From contig JAJCXN010000051.1 in the NCBI GenBank assembly GCA_029263415.1, positions 124,001 through 188,000 on the forward strand: 64,000 bases of DNA, in the 5' to 3' direction. Shown here piece by piece: positions 36,437-44,126 of this stretch. Each line of letters begins with the position of its first letter. Position 1 is the first letter of the stretch. The position numbers and the translations under genes were made by a program. The notes below the pieces were generated by a model. That model had not been told where the DNA came from. It worked only from the letters and a program-made list of their open reading frames with translations, and searched no databases. Source of the DNA: Acidobacteriota bacterium (GTDB lineage: Bacteria > Acidobacteriota > Thermoanaerobaculia > Multivoradales > Multivoraceae).

Positions 36437-37441
36437 ATGCGACAAGCGAACCCACCCGCACTCAGCATCGCGGGAAAGCTCCTTGAGCCCCGGAGAATCG
36501 TAGTCCCAACCGACTTCTCCGAGCTGGCCAAGCGGGCTCTTCCATTCGCGGCCAACCTTGCACGCCACTTTAAGGCACAGGTCGTGCTAATCCACGCCCT
36601 GCCTCAGTTGCCTGAGATTGCAAGCGGGTCGACCGTCAGCATCTCGGACTATCGGGAGGCACTCTTTGAGCAGGCTAAGGTAGAACTTGACGGTCTCTCT
36701 CGCGGTGCTCTCTTTGCCGACCTCAAGGTCAGAACATGGGTATCTCTGGACGACTTGCCCGCACCGGCCACGGTAGAGGCGGTCAACGGACACCGCGCCT
36801 CCTTGGTCATCATCTCCAGCCATGGGCGGCGCGGTGCCTCTCGTGTCCTGCTCGGCAGCGTGGCCGAAGAAATTGCTCGCACGTCACCGGTGCCAGTGCT
36901 AACTGTCACAGATCGAGCAGAGCTTTGGCAAGGAAACCAACCGATCCTGGTGCCGGTGGACTTCAGCCCGGCGTCGCTGTACGCGGTAGAGGCGGCTGCG
37001 CGGATGTCGACCCTACTCAGCCTTCCTGTGCGTCTGGCCCACGTCATCGAACCTCCCCAATCCCCAGCCATCGTTGCGGCATTGCCCGAGGTATCAGAAG
37101 CCCCACGCGCAGATCTTGAGATTGCTGCACGGAAGAAGCTCGGGGATTTAGCCGCGGCTACCGGACTCACAGGTCGCTACCACGCTGACATCACATTCGG
37201 TGGCCCGAAGGAACGCATCGTACGGATGGCCCAAGACCACGACCCAGCGTTGATCGTGCTCGGTTCTCACGGTCGCCGCGGCCTAGGTCGGGTGGTGCTA
37301 GGCAGCGTCGCGGAGGGGGTGGTCCGCGAGTCACAGTGGCCCACCCTTTTGGTGAAGGACGGGCGCTTCTTAGAACGCTGGCCGGGGCCTACATCTTCGT
37401 CTCGCCGGACGCCTGGCACTGCACAGGGCGCCACCTGCTGA
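36437..37441 (+). CDS. Tandem universal stress protein
   Basis: A 334-residue double UspA protein closely similar to the one at 18240-19190. Domain starts are RIVVPTDFSELAKRALPFA and QPILVPVDFSPASLYAVEAA; the ATP-binding loops are SHGRRGASRVLLGSVAEE and SHGRRGLGRVVLGSVAEG. The ATG at 36437 lacks a good Shine-Dalgarno, so translation may depend on the upstream gene. It converges on the FixJ-type regulator gene. Two paralogues at the two ends of one respiratory island suggest a shared regulon, probably induced by low oxygen. Confidence 0.93.
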   Translation: MRQANPPALSIAGKLLEPRRIVVPTDFSELAKRALPFAANLARHFKAQVVLIHALPQLPEIASGSTVSISDYREALFEQAKVELDGLSRGALFADLKVRTWVSLDDLPAPATVEAVNGHRASLVIISSHGRRGASRVLLGSVAEEIARTSPVPVLTVTDRAELWQGNQPILVPVDFSPASLYAVEAAARMSTLLSLPVRLAHVIEPPQSPAIVAALPEVSEAPRADLEIAARKKLGDLAAATGLTGRYHADITFGGPKERIVRMAQDHDPALIVLGSHGRRGLGRVVLGSVAEGVVRESQWPTLLVKDGRFLERWPGPTSSSRRTPGTAQGATC

Positions 37442-37499
37442 CTACGCCTGTCGTGCAGATGCGATCGTTTGCTGGGTCGCAACGCCTCTTAGAGCCGCA

Positions 37500-38111
37500 T
37501 CACCCCTCCAGCCGCAATGAGAGCCGCACCAGATCTGCGAGCGAATCGGCCTCCATCTTCTGCATGACCTGCGAGCGGTGAAGCTCCACAGTGCGCTGCG
37601 AGATATCGAGTCGGTTGGACACGACCTTGTTCGCGCAACCTTGAACCACCAGATCGAACACCTCTCGCTCCCGAGGGGTCAAGCGCTCGAACCGGCTTTC
37701 CACCTCGTGGCGTTGCAGCTCTGACGCTCGCTGACGGTCAGCAACCTTCAACGCCGCATGGATGCGGTCAAGAAGATCTTGCTGTCGAAACGGTTTGGTC
37801 AGAAAGTCCTGAGCGCCGCTCTTCATTGCCGTGACCGCCATTTCGATATCGCCGTGTCCGGTGATAAAGACCACCGGCATAGCGCAGCCGCGCTCAAGGA
37901 GGACCTGCTGAAGCTCCAGTCCACTCATACCGGGCATTCGAATGTCGAGCACAATGCAGCCTTGCCACTCGTCTGAATAGTCTTCGAGAAAGGCCCCGGC
38001 GTCCGCGAAGCTCCGGGTCACAAGATCGACCGAGCCGCACAGCACTTCGAGTGAGTCGCGGAACGCATCGTCGTCATCGACTACATGCACGGTTGTCAGT
38101 TGCTCAGCCAT
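37500..38111 (-). CDS. FixJ/NarL-type response regulator
   Basis: A 203-residue two-domain regulator. Receiver residues are the acidic DDDD cluster near 12-15, phosphorylated D56 in VLDIRMPGMSG, and K106 in FLTKPFR. The C-terminal LuxR-type helix-turn-helix reads RLTPREREVFDLVVQGCANK and VVSNRLDISQRTVELHRSQV, as in FixJ. The ATG at 38111 has AAGGAGG upstream and overlaps the end of the histidine kinase gene by 8 bases. The kinase is its cognate partner, so it probably activates genes when oxygen is low, with the surrounding respiratory genes as likely targets. Confidence 0.93.
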   Translation of the reverse strand: MAEQLTTVHVVDDDDAFRDSLEVLCGSVDLVTRSFADAGAFLEDYSDEWQGCIVLDIRMPGMSGLELQQVLLERGCAMPVVFITGHGDIEMAVTAMKSGAQDFLTKPFRQQDLLDRIHAALKVADRQRASELQRHEVESRFERLTPREREVFDLVVQGCANKVVSNRLDISQRTVELHRSQVMQKMEADSLADLVRLSLRLEG

Positions 38112-39609
38112 CGGTGCCTCCTTCAGCCCCAGGAAGTAGGAACGAGAAGGTCGCTCCGCGTCCACCAGCATTGTTCTCGAACCACAAACGTCCGCCGTGC
38201 TTCTCTACGATCGTTCGGCAGACCGCCAACCCGATGCCCATGCCATCCGTCTTGGAAGTAAAGAAGGGGTCGGTCAGACGCTCAGCGATGCTCGCTGAAA
38301 TACCAGTTCCCCGGTCCTCGACTGCGATCACCAGCCCGGCCTCCGCCGACCGTGCGCTGACTCGAATCGCTGCCTCCGGATGCTGTGTCATTGAGTCGAC
38401 CGCGTTCTGGAGAAGATTGAGCAGGACCTGCTGGATTTGCACTCGATCGACGAACACCAGGGGTAGCTCAGCTTCGTATTCCTTCTCCACTCGGACCACC
38501 AGCAACTCAAGTTGAGACCGATAAAGATGCAGCGTGTCGTTCACAATTTCGCTAGCTGAGAGTGCCTCTCGAGCTGGGCTTTGCCCTCCAGCCAGCGATC
38601 GAAGCCGACGGATAACGTCGGCAGCGCGGTCGGCCTGTTGCCCGATCTGTTTGAAGATGCGCTCCAACTCTTCGGCTGGCACCTGATCCTTTCGAACCAA
38701 GATCTGACCCGCCTCAGCATAGTTGGCAATCGCCCCCATCGGTTGGTTGACTTCATGGGCGATTCCCGCAGTCATCGCCGTGAGTGCACTAATTCGCTGA
38801 TAGTGCGCAAGCTCTTCACGAATCTCCCTCGCCTCCTTCTCCGCCTCTAGTTGAGCCGTCCTGTCGACCAGCTGGACCACGATCCCATGATCGTCGTTGT
38901 GAGCGTGGCGAGGAAATGACGCGAGATAGAGGTCGCCGCTCTTCCGGTGGCCGTCGACTTCGAAGGCGAGCAGCGCCAGCACACATACCGTTGGCGCCTT
39001 CGCGGCTTCATCAAGAGCAGCACCGAGACTTTGCACTTGAGTGTCTGCAGACAAGTAGGAGCCGAGTTCGACGTCAGCTGAGCCATCACAGGCCAGGAAG
39101 GAGTTCAACGCCTCGTTTGCAACCAACAACCGTCCCTTCCCATCGACCAAGCCGGTGGGCACGACAGCGCTATCCATCATCTGTCGCAACTCGGCCTCTT
39201 GCTCTTGCAATGTTTGCAACAGTGCGTGGCGCTCAGTCAGGTCCCGGACGATTCCGACGTACAAACGCTCGCCAGAGAAGCTCCCTTCGCCAACCGACAG
39301 GTCCATCGGAAAGACGACACCGTCGCTGCGCCGTCCCTCCACCTGTCGGCCAACTCCAATGATCTTCGACTCGCCGGTCTCCCGGTACCGCCGCAGGTAT
39401 CCATCGTGCTCGCGGCGGTAGTTCTCCGGCATCAGCATCTTGATGTTGCGTCCGAGGATCTCAGGTAGCTCGTAGCCGAACACCCTGGCACAGGCCGAGT
39501 TTGCCTGGCGCACGGTTCCCACCTCGTCGATGACGATGATCGCGTCCGCAGCTGCTTCTAGCAGGACCGAGAAGAGTGCAGCTTCTTCAGCCGCTAAAGG
39601 TTGGTTCAC
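38104..39609 (-). CDS. FixL-type oxygen-sensing histidine kinase
   Basis: A 501-residue soluble sensor kinase with two PAS domains and no transmembrane helix. The first PAS (about 8-128) has the FixL haem signature: the proximal histidine H68 in NYRREHDGYLRRY and the distal arginine R88 in IIGVGRQVEG, then FPMDLSVGEGSF and YVGIVRDLTER. A second PAS spans about 135-255. The H-box is AGIAHEVNQPMGAIANYAEA with H285, and the ATP-binding domain has the N, G1 (VEDRGTGIS) and G2 (TDGMGIGLAVCRTI) boxes. FixL binds O2 at this histidine and is active when unliganded. It forms an operon with the FixJ-type gene and has an inverted repeat 80-110 bases upstream. Confidence 0.93.
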   Translation of the reverse strand: MNQPLAAEEAALFSVLLEAAADAIIVIDEVGTVRQANSACARVFGYELPEILGRNIKMLMPENYRREHDGYLRRYRETGESKIIGVGRQVEGRRSDGVVFPMDLSVGEGSFSGERLYVGIVRDLTERHALLQTLQEQEAELRQMMDSAVVPTGLVDGKGRLLVANEALNSFLACDGSADVELGSYLSADTQVQSLGAALDEAAKAPTVCVLALLAFEVDGHRKSGDLYLASFPRHAHNDDHGIVVQLVDRTAQLEAEKEAREIREELAHYQRISALTAMTAGIAHEVNQPMGAIANYAEAGQILVRKDQVPAEELERIFKQIGQQADRAADVIRRLRSLAGGQSPAREALSASEIVNDTLHLYRSQLELLVVRVEKEYEAELPLVFVDRVQIQQVLLNLLQNAVDSMTQHPEAAIRVSARSAEAGLVIAVEDRGTGISASIAERLTDPFFTSKTDGMGIGLAVCRTIVEKHGGRLWFENNAGGRGATFSFLLPGAEGGTDG

Positions 39610-39691
39610 AGCTCTGCGCCTCTGTCGATAGCAAACTCTTGCTGGGCCCAGAAGTCTGCGCCCTTGAGAAGCACGGCACCAAGAAGGGGTT

Positions 39692-39719
39692 CTACGGAAA
39701 CAACTACGGATTCCCGTAG
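39692..39719. promoter_or_regulatory. Candidate FixJ/NarL-type operator
   Basis: CTACGGA occurs at 39692-39698 and again at 39704-39710, and the second copy faces CCCGTAG at 39713-39719 across a TT spacer. The result is a 7-2-7 inverted repeat with one mismatch, the geometry bound by NarL/FixJ-family dimers. It lies about 85-110 bases upstream of the FixL-type gene, so autoregulation is likely, though inferred. Confidence 0.5.
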
Positions 39720-39874
39720 GCCCGCCCGGTCGGCGTGAAAGTCACGCAACCGACCTCAGCGACCATTGTGGTCATCCACAAGAAGACTACGCGCATTCCC
39801 TTCTTGCCGAAGTGCGTCGATCAAGTCTACTTTCAATAGCAAGAGAGCACCCAAGACCCTCGATCCGAGAAACG

Positions 39875-39904
39875 CCACAGCCACAGCCACAGCCACAGCC
39901 ACGG
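39875..39904. repeat. Hexanucleotide tandem repeat (CCACAG)n
   Basis: Four perfect copies of CCACAG followed by one variant copy (CCACGG). The tract is intergenic, between the stop of the YkvI-like gene and the FixL-type gene's upstream region, so copy-number change would not alter a protein. Confidence 0.85.
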
Positions 39905-39931
39905 TGCCCCTCAGCTCCTCACCGGCTCGCT

Positions 39932-41032
39932 TCACGCTGGCTCCGGCGGTCGTCGCACCAACTTGAACACACCGATGGTCAGGATCGGAATCACCACCAC
40001 GAAGATGTACGCCCAGGTGATCGTGCCGTATCCCTTGGCAATCAGATTGATGATGCCGAAGCGCGAGAGCGCGGCCGCGATCACCAGAAGCCCTATTGCA
40101 ATCGCAGGTCGCCACCAAGAGGGCATGGTCTTGCCCACGGTCGCTAAGCCACCTGCAATCCGCTCGTTGAAGGCATGGATGAGACCACTGCCGGTTTCAA
40201 TCAAGGTGCCGAACAGCATGACTTGGAAGAACACCTGAAAGCCGCGAGACCCGAGTGTTTCCAACAGGTAGTTCGCAGGTACCGGTCGCGAGACGATCTC
40301 GGGGTACTTGCCGAGCATTGCCAGATAGAACAAGAGCGCGGGCAGAATGGTGATCGGCCCGGTCAAGAAGCCAGCCCACAAGGCTTCGCGTCTTGTCTCG
40401 ATATGGCGTGTCGCAAACAGCACGGCCGGGATCAAACCAACGCATCCTGCGGCGTAACGCACGCCCGAACTGAACCAACCCGGTTCAACTCCGCCTTGGC
40501 TCAACACCGATCGCATCTCGCCACCGAAACGGTTGATCGACCACACAAACAACACCGCATACACGGCAAACAAGACCAGTGACCACCCCGCCAAGAACTT
40601 CTCGATTGTCGCGGTGCCCTTGAAAACAAGAAACGCGACCGCGGCAAGGAGGCCAACCACTCCCACGGCATACGGCACCTTGAAGGTCTCAAGTAGGAAA
40701 TTGCCCGCCGCCGAGCCCAGCACCGCCATGATCAGCAGGATGAAGACCAGGAAGATGACCTCGTAGAGCACCCAGCCACGCCCCAGCAGCTTGCCGTAAA
40801 ACGATCGATAGTCGTAAACCCTAAAAGCACGCCCGAACTCGAACCCCACCATGCAGCACAAGGTGGTAATGATCAGTGTTGGGCCAAGCATGGCCAAGAG
40901 TCCGCCGATAGGTCCGTATTGCAAGAAAAACTCCACCAACTCGCGGCCAGTGCCATAGCCGCCGCCGATGATGATCGACTGGAATACCAGCGCCGGGAGC
41001 AGGATTCTTCGAAACTTGTTGGACACGCTCAT
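39932..41032 (-). CDS. YkvI-family membrane protein
   Basis: About 366 residues, from an ATG at 41032 preceded by TTGGAG; the frame opens 14 codons earlier. Some ten hydrophobic helices are visible. The first carries FQSIIIGGGYGTGRELVEFF, the conserved unwound-helix start of YkvI/NSS-like transporters, and FGTLIETGSGLIHAFNERI lies later. The family is related to amino-acid/sodium symporters of the LeuT fold, but its substrate is not known. It is upstream of the FixL-type gene on the same strand, separated by 322 bases, so it is probably a separate unit. Confidence 0.82.
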   Translation of the reverse strand: MSVSNKFRRILLPALVFQSIIIGGGYGTGRELVEFFLQYGPIGGLLAMLGPTLIITTLCCMVGFEFGRAFRVYDYRSFYGKLLGRGWVLYEVIFLVFILLIMAVLGSAAGNFLLETFKVPYAVGVVGLLAAVAFLVFKGTATIEKFLAGWSLVLFAVYAVLFVWSINRFGGEMRSVLSQGGVEPGWFSSGVRYAAGCVGLIPAVLFATRHIETRREALWAGFLTGPITILPALLFYLAMLGKYPEIVSRPVPANYLLETLGSRGFQVFFQVMLFGTLIETGSGLIHAFNERIAGGLATVGKTMPSWWRPAIAIGLLVIAAALSRFGIINLIAKGYGTITWAYIFVVVIPILTIGVFKLVRRPPEPA

Positions 41033-41183
41033 CGGAACTCCAAGAGTGGGGGGCCGTTGGTGGCGAAGACTCAATCGAGATGGGAGGCGAAGACTATAGC
41101 CGCGTGAGCTTTCGGCTTGGCCTCGTTGCAGTGAAGCCCTTAGGATTGTCGCTCGACACCTCTTTGATCAATCAGTCCTTACC

Positions 41184-42305
41184 TTGAGCAAGTTTCAACC
41201 ATTGAGCAATCAACACTCTGAGACCGACCCCGCAGTTGCCCCGCCAGAAACCGCACCGGTGCGCGCAGGTGAAGAGCTGGACTGGCCAACGATCGAGGTG
41301 CACCTGCGTACAGAGCTGCCCTTAGACCTCGACACCAACGGGCCGCTTGAGGTTCTACAGTTTCCCAACGGGGCGGCCAACCTCACGTACTTGATCAAGC
41401 TCGGAGCCACCGAGCTGGTCTTAAGGCGACCGCCCTTCGGCGTGCTCGCTCCTGGCGCACACGACATGAAGCGCGAGTTCAAGGTGCTCTCTCGTTTGTG
41501 GGAACACTTCGACAAAGCGCCGCGCGCCTACCTCCTGTGCGTCGATCACGCGATCGCGGGCGCCGACTTCTTCGTCATGGAGCGCAGGCAGGGCGATGTG
41601 ATCCGCAACGTTCTGCCTTCGTCGATGAAGAACCATGAGGCGGTCGGCCGACGGATCGGTTTCGCTCTGGTCGACGCCATCGCCGCGTTTCATCTGCTCG
41701 ATCCAGAAGCCTGCGGCCTCAGCGACCTCGGCAAGCCGGAAGGATTTGTCTCCCGCCAGGTCGGCGGCTGGAAGAAGCGCTGGGATCTGGTCCAAGATCC
41801 GGACCACCATGAACTGATGTCGTCGCTGCACGCTCGTTTCGAAGCGTCGCTACCAGAGAGTCAGAGCGTCTCGTTTGTGCACAACGACTTAAAACTCGAC
41901 AACTGCATGTTTCGCTCAGGCGATCCCGATCACGTAGAAGCGTTCTTTGATTGGGACATGACCACGCTTGGCGACCCTTTGATCGACCTCGGCACTCTGC
42001 TCAACTACTGGCCAGACCCGGCCGACGGACCAGACGTCAAGCGCGCCCATCCGGGAATGAGCACCATGGGCCTGCCGAGCCGAGCTGAGGTGATCACTCG
42101 CTACGGTGAAAAGAGCGGGTTCAACGTTGAAAGTGCAGCTTGGTACGAAGCCTTCGGCCAATGGAAGACGGCAGTGGTTGTTCAGCAATTGCACTACCGC
42201 TGGAAAGTCGGCGACTCCACCGATCCGCGCATGGAGTTCATCGCCGATGGCGTACCGGCACTGATGAAGACCGCCGACGCCTTGCTCTCTGGTTTAGGGG
42301 TTTAG
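41184..42305 (+). CDS. Phosphotransferase (APH/choline kinase-like) family protein
   Basis: A 373-residue kinase-fold protein. Key parts are the nucleotide-binding LTYLIKLGATELVLRRPPFG, the catalytic loop FVHNDLKLDNCMF and the metal-binding FFDWDMTTLGDPLIDLGTLL. The family is best known as the N-terminal domain of ACAD10/11 and as separate proteins beside acyl-CoA dehydrogenases in bacteria, where it phosphorylates 4- or 3-hydroxyacyl-CoA substrates; that activity is only a possibility here. The frame starts at a TTG at 41184 with no strong Shine-Dalgarno, so the exact start is uncertain. Downstream lies a G-rich repeat. Confidence 0.85.
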   Translation: MSKFQPLSNQHSETDPAVAPPETAPVRAGEELDWPTIEVHLRTELPLDLDTNGPLEVLQFPNGAANLTYLIKLGATELVLRRPPFGVLAPGAHDMKREFKVLSRLWEHFDKAPRAYLLCVDHAIAGADFFVMERRQGDVIRNVLPSSMKNHEAVGRRIGFALVDAIAAFHLLDPEACGLSDLGKPEGFVSRQVGGWKKRWDLVQDPDHHELMSSLHARFEASLPESQSVSFVHNDLKLDNCMFRSGDPDHVEAFFDWDMTTLGDPLIDLGTLLNYWPDPADGPDVKRAHPGMSTMGLPSRAEVITRYGEKSGFNVESAAWYEAFGQWKTAVVVQQLHYRWKVGDSTDPRMEFIADGVPALMKTADALLSGLGV

Positions 42306-42370
42306 GGGCCTCGGGGCTTAGGAACCTCGGGGTTTGGGGATCTCGATCCCGTGATCTATGCCCTAAACCC
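42291..42370. repeat. G-rich 8-base degenerate repeat with closing inverted repeat
   Basis: From the last codons of the phosphotransferase gene the + strand reads as degenerate 8-base units ending in GGGG (TTTAGGGG twice, then CCTCGGGG, CTTAGGAA, CCTCGGGG, TTTGGGG). Five G4 runs make a G-quadruplex possible. GGGTTTAGGG at 42298-42307 is the exact complement of CCCTAAACCC at 42361-42370, so a 10-base stem can close the block. It sits between convergent genes and may act as a bidirectional terminator. Confidence 0.75.
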
Positions 42371-42376
42371 GATCCA

Positions 42377-44071
42377 CTAAAGAAAGAGCTTGGCGAAGAG
42401 CGCTTCAGACTCGGCCGAACCCACCAGCACCAAGCAACCGTCCGCTGGCATCAACTGGTTTGGATCAGGGTTCACGCTGCGGCCTGCTGGAGTCTCTATC
42501 GCAACCACCGACGCACCAGTCTGCGGACGCAGTCGTGATTCAGCAAGAGATTTTCCCGCGAGCGAAGCGGGCATTGGGTAGCGGAACACCGATAGGCCCT
42601 CGGCCACCGTCAACACCTCGCTCGAATCCAGACGCTGGTAGATCGCATCTGCACCCATGCTGCCGTAAGACAGCACCAGGTCCGCCCCAGCTCGATAGAG
42701 CGTGCCGACGTTACGGCTTCGGGTGGATCGCGAAAGGATCTGGATCTCCGGGCGAAGCTTGCGGCAGTAGATGGTCAAGAATACGTTCATGTCGTCGTCG
42801 TGCGTGGTCAGGATCACCGCAGCCGTGTCCGCTATGCCGGCCTCCTGCAGCACCTGGCGATCCGCAGCATTGCCAATGATGACGCGCTTCTTGTCTTTGA
42901 TCCTGCCGTGCACCTTCTCCACGATCCGGTAGTCGAGCCCACCAGCTGCAAGAGACCGTGCCGTCGCACGGCCTACCCGGCCACCGCCTAAGATCAACAC
43001 TGGTTTCGTCGATCGTCCGACGCTACGGAACAACTGGTCATACACAACGAACTGTTCCTTGGTGCCAACCATCAGCAACACACTGTCGTGCTCGATCACC
43101 AGCTCGCCTGAACCCGGAGAAAATTGGCCGTGGCTCAACAGGCCCACCACCGACACTCCCACTCGCTGCCGTAGCCGCGCCTCTTCAAGAGTCTTGCCCT
43201 CAAGCTCGGTGTGGCGGGCGTTAGCCTCGGCGATGACCAGCCCCTCGATCTCGCCGATCGGATGAGACACCGTGTCGATGCCAGTCACTCGCCGGGCCAG
43301 CGCCGAACCTAAGCGTTCAGCAAGCTGAACCACCTCGGTTGCCCCTGAGAGCTGCAGCACATCGACCGAATCGATGTCGTGGGCAATGGCTACGATTGGC
43401 ACCAAGCTATCGATCTCTCGAACAGTGAACGCCACGTGCGCGTTCTGTGCATCAGACCCAGTGGCAGCCACTAGCGCCGCACGCTCTGCTCCCGCCCGGC
43501 GCCAGGTCTCTGGTCGGTCGAGGTCGCCAATTATCACGCGCCAGCCCCGGTCGTAGTACCTACGCGCCTCCTCGCGATCAGACAGCACCAGAATCAGAGG
43601 GATCTTCAAGTGCTGAAGCTTCTTGCGCAGCGCTCGCGCAGTGAGGTTCGCGCTGGTGATCAGAACATGACCCTTGACCCCTGCATCCACCTGGCGCGGC
43701 ACCCGTTTTGCGTCTCGCGCAGCTCTCCACGGAATGTAGAACATCTCAATGAACAGAAAGGGCAGCAGCACCAGCAGTAGCACCATGCCGGTTAGGAGAA
43801 CCACCATGGTGAACAATCGGCCCACGTCGCCCTCGAACGCAATGTCGCCAAACCCTAAGGTCGACATCACCGTTACCACCCAATAGAACGCCGTCGCCCA
43901 CGAGTGTTCGAACCCCTCGCGCGCCATCAGCACGCGGAAGATGATCATGAAGATCGCGGTCAGCACGACCAGTGCCACCATCACAGTAGAAACTACGCGC
44001 AGGCTCCGCGTGTGTACGCGGTTCTTCTGCACCATGGCGAGCTGGGCGAACAGAGATTTCATAGTCCGCAC
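42377..44071 (-). CDS. Potassium channel with two RCK (TrkA-N/C) units
   Basis: A 564-residue ion channel. Two N-terminal helices (VVSTVMVALVVLTAIFMIIF and LFTMVVLLTGMVLLLVLLPF) flank a pore helix and filter VMSTLGFGDI, a GFG variant of the TVGYGD potassium filter. Two cytosolic RCK modules follow, each with a TrkA-N nucleotide-binding fold and a TrkA-C lobe; the second has the clear Rossmann motif VLILGGGRVGRATA. The layout is like GsuK/MthK-type channels but with the tandem RCKs encoded in one chain. The first codon is GTG; an in-frame ATG at 44062 is equally possible. It is the last gene of a potassium operon. Confidence 0.9.
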   Translation of the reverse strand: MRTMKSLFAQLAMVQKNRVHTRSLRVVSTVMVALVVLTAIFMIIFRVLMAREGFEHSWATAFYWVVTVMSTLGFGDIAFEGDVGRLFTMVVLLTGMVLLLVLLPFLFIEMFYIPWRAARDAKRVPRQVDAGVKGHVLITSANLTARALRKKLQHLKIPLILVLSDREEARRYYDRGWRVIIGDLDRPETWRRAGAERAALVAATGSDAQNAHVAFTVREIDSLVPIVAIAHDIDSVDVLQLSGATEVVQLAERLGSALARRVTGIDTVSHPIGEIEGLVIAEANARHTELEGKTLEEARLRQRVGVSVVGLLSHGQFSPGSGELVIEHDSVLLMVGTKEQFVVYDQLFRSVGRSTKPVLILGGGRVGRATARSLAAGGLDYRIVEKVHGRIKDKKRVIIGNAADRQVLQEAGIADTAAVILTTHDDDMNVFLTIYCRKLRPEIQILSRSTRSRNVGTLYRAGADLVLSYGSMGADAIYQRLDSSEVLTVAEGLSVFRYPMPASLAGKSLAESRLRPQTGASVVAIETPAGRSVNPDPNQLMPADGCLVLVGSAESEALFAKLFL

Positions 44072-44126
44072 CAGCCTAACGCGTGAGAGCCTCCGCTTGC
44101 ATCAAATCAATGACTGGAGCAATCCT

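Larger units (their letters stand above)
39610..39931. other. 322-base intergenic region upstream of the FixL-type gene
   Basis: No gene is supported. It carries a candidate operator at 39692-39719 and a hexanucleotide repeat tract at 39875-39904, and must contain the promoter of the kinase-regulator operon. Confidence 0.6.

Noticed and set aside
39875-39904. CRISPR-like repeats
   Set aside because: The unit is a six-base direct repeat without spacers; no cas genes are present.
41166-41183. TTGATCAATCA near the phosphotransferase start as an FNR site
   Set aside because: It is only a short self-complementary TTGATCAA with the wrong spacing for an FNR-type box.
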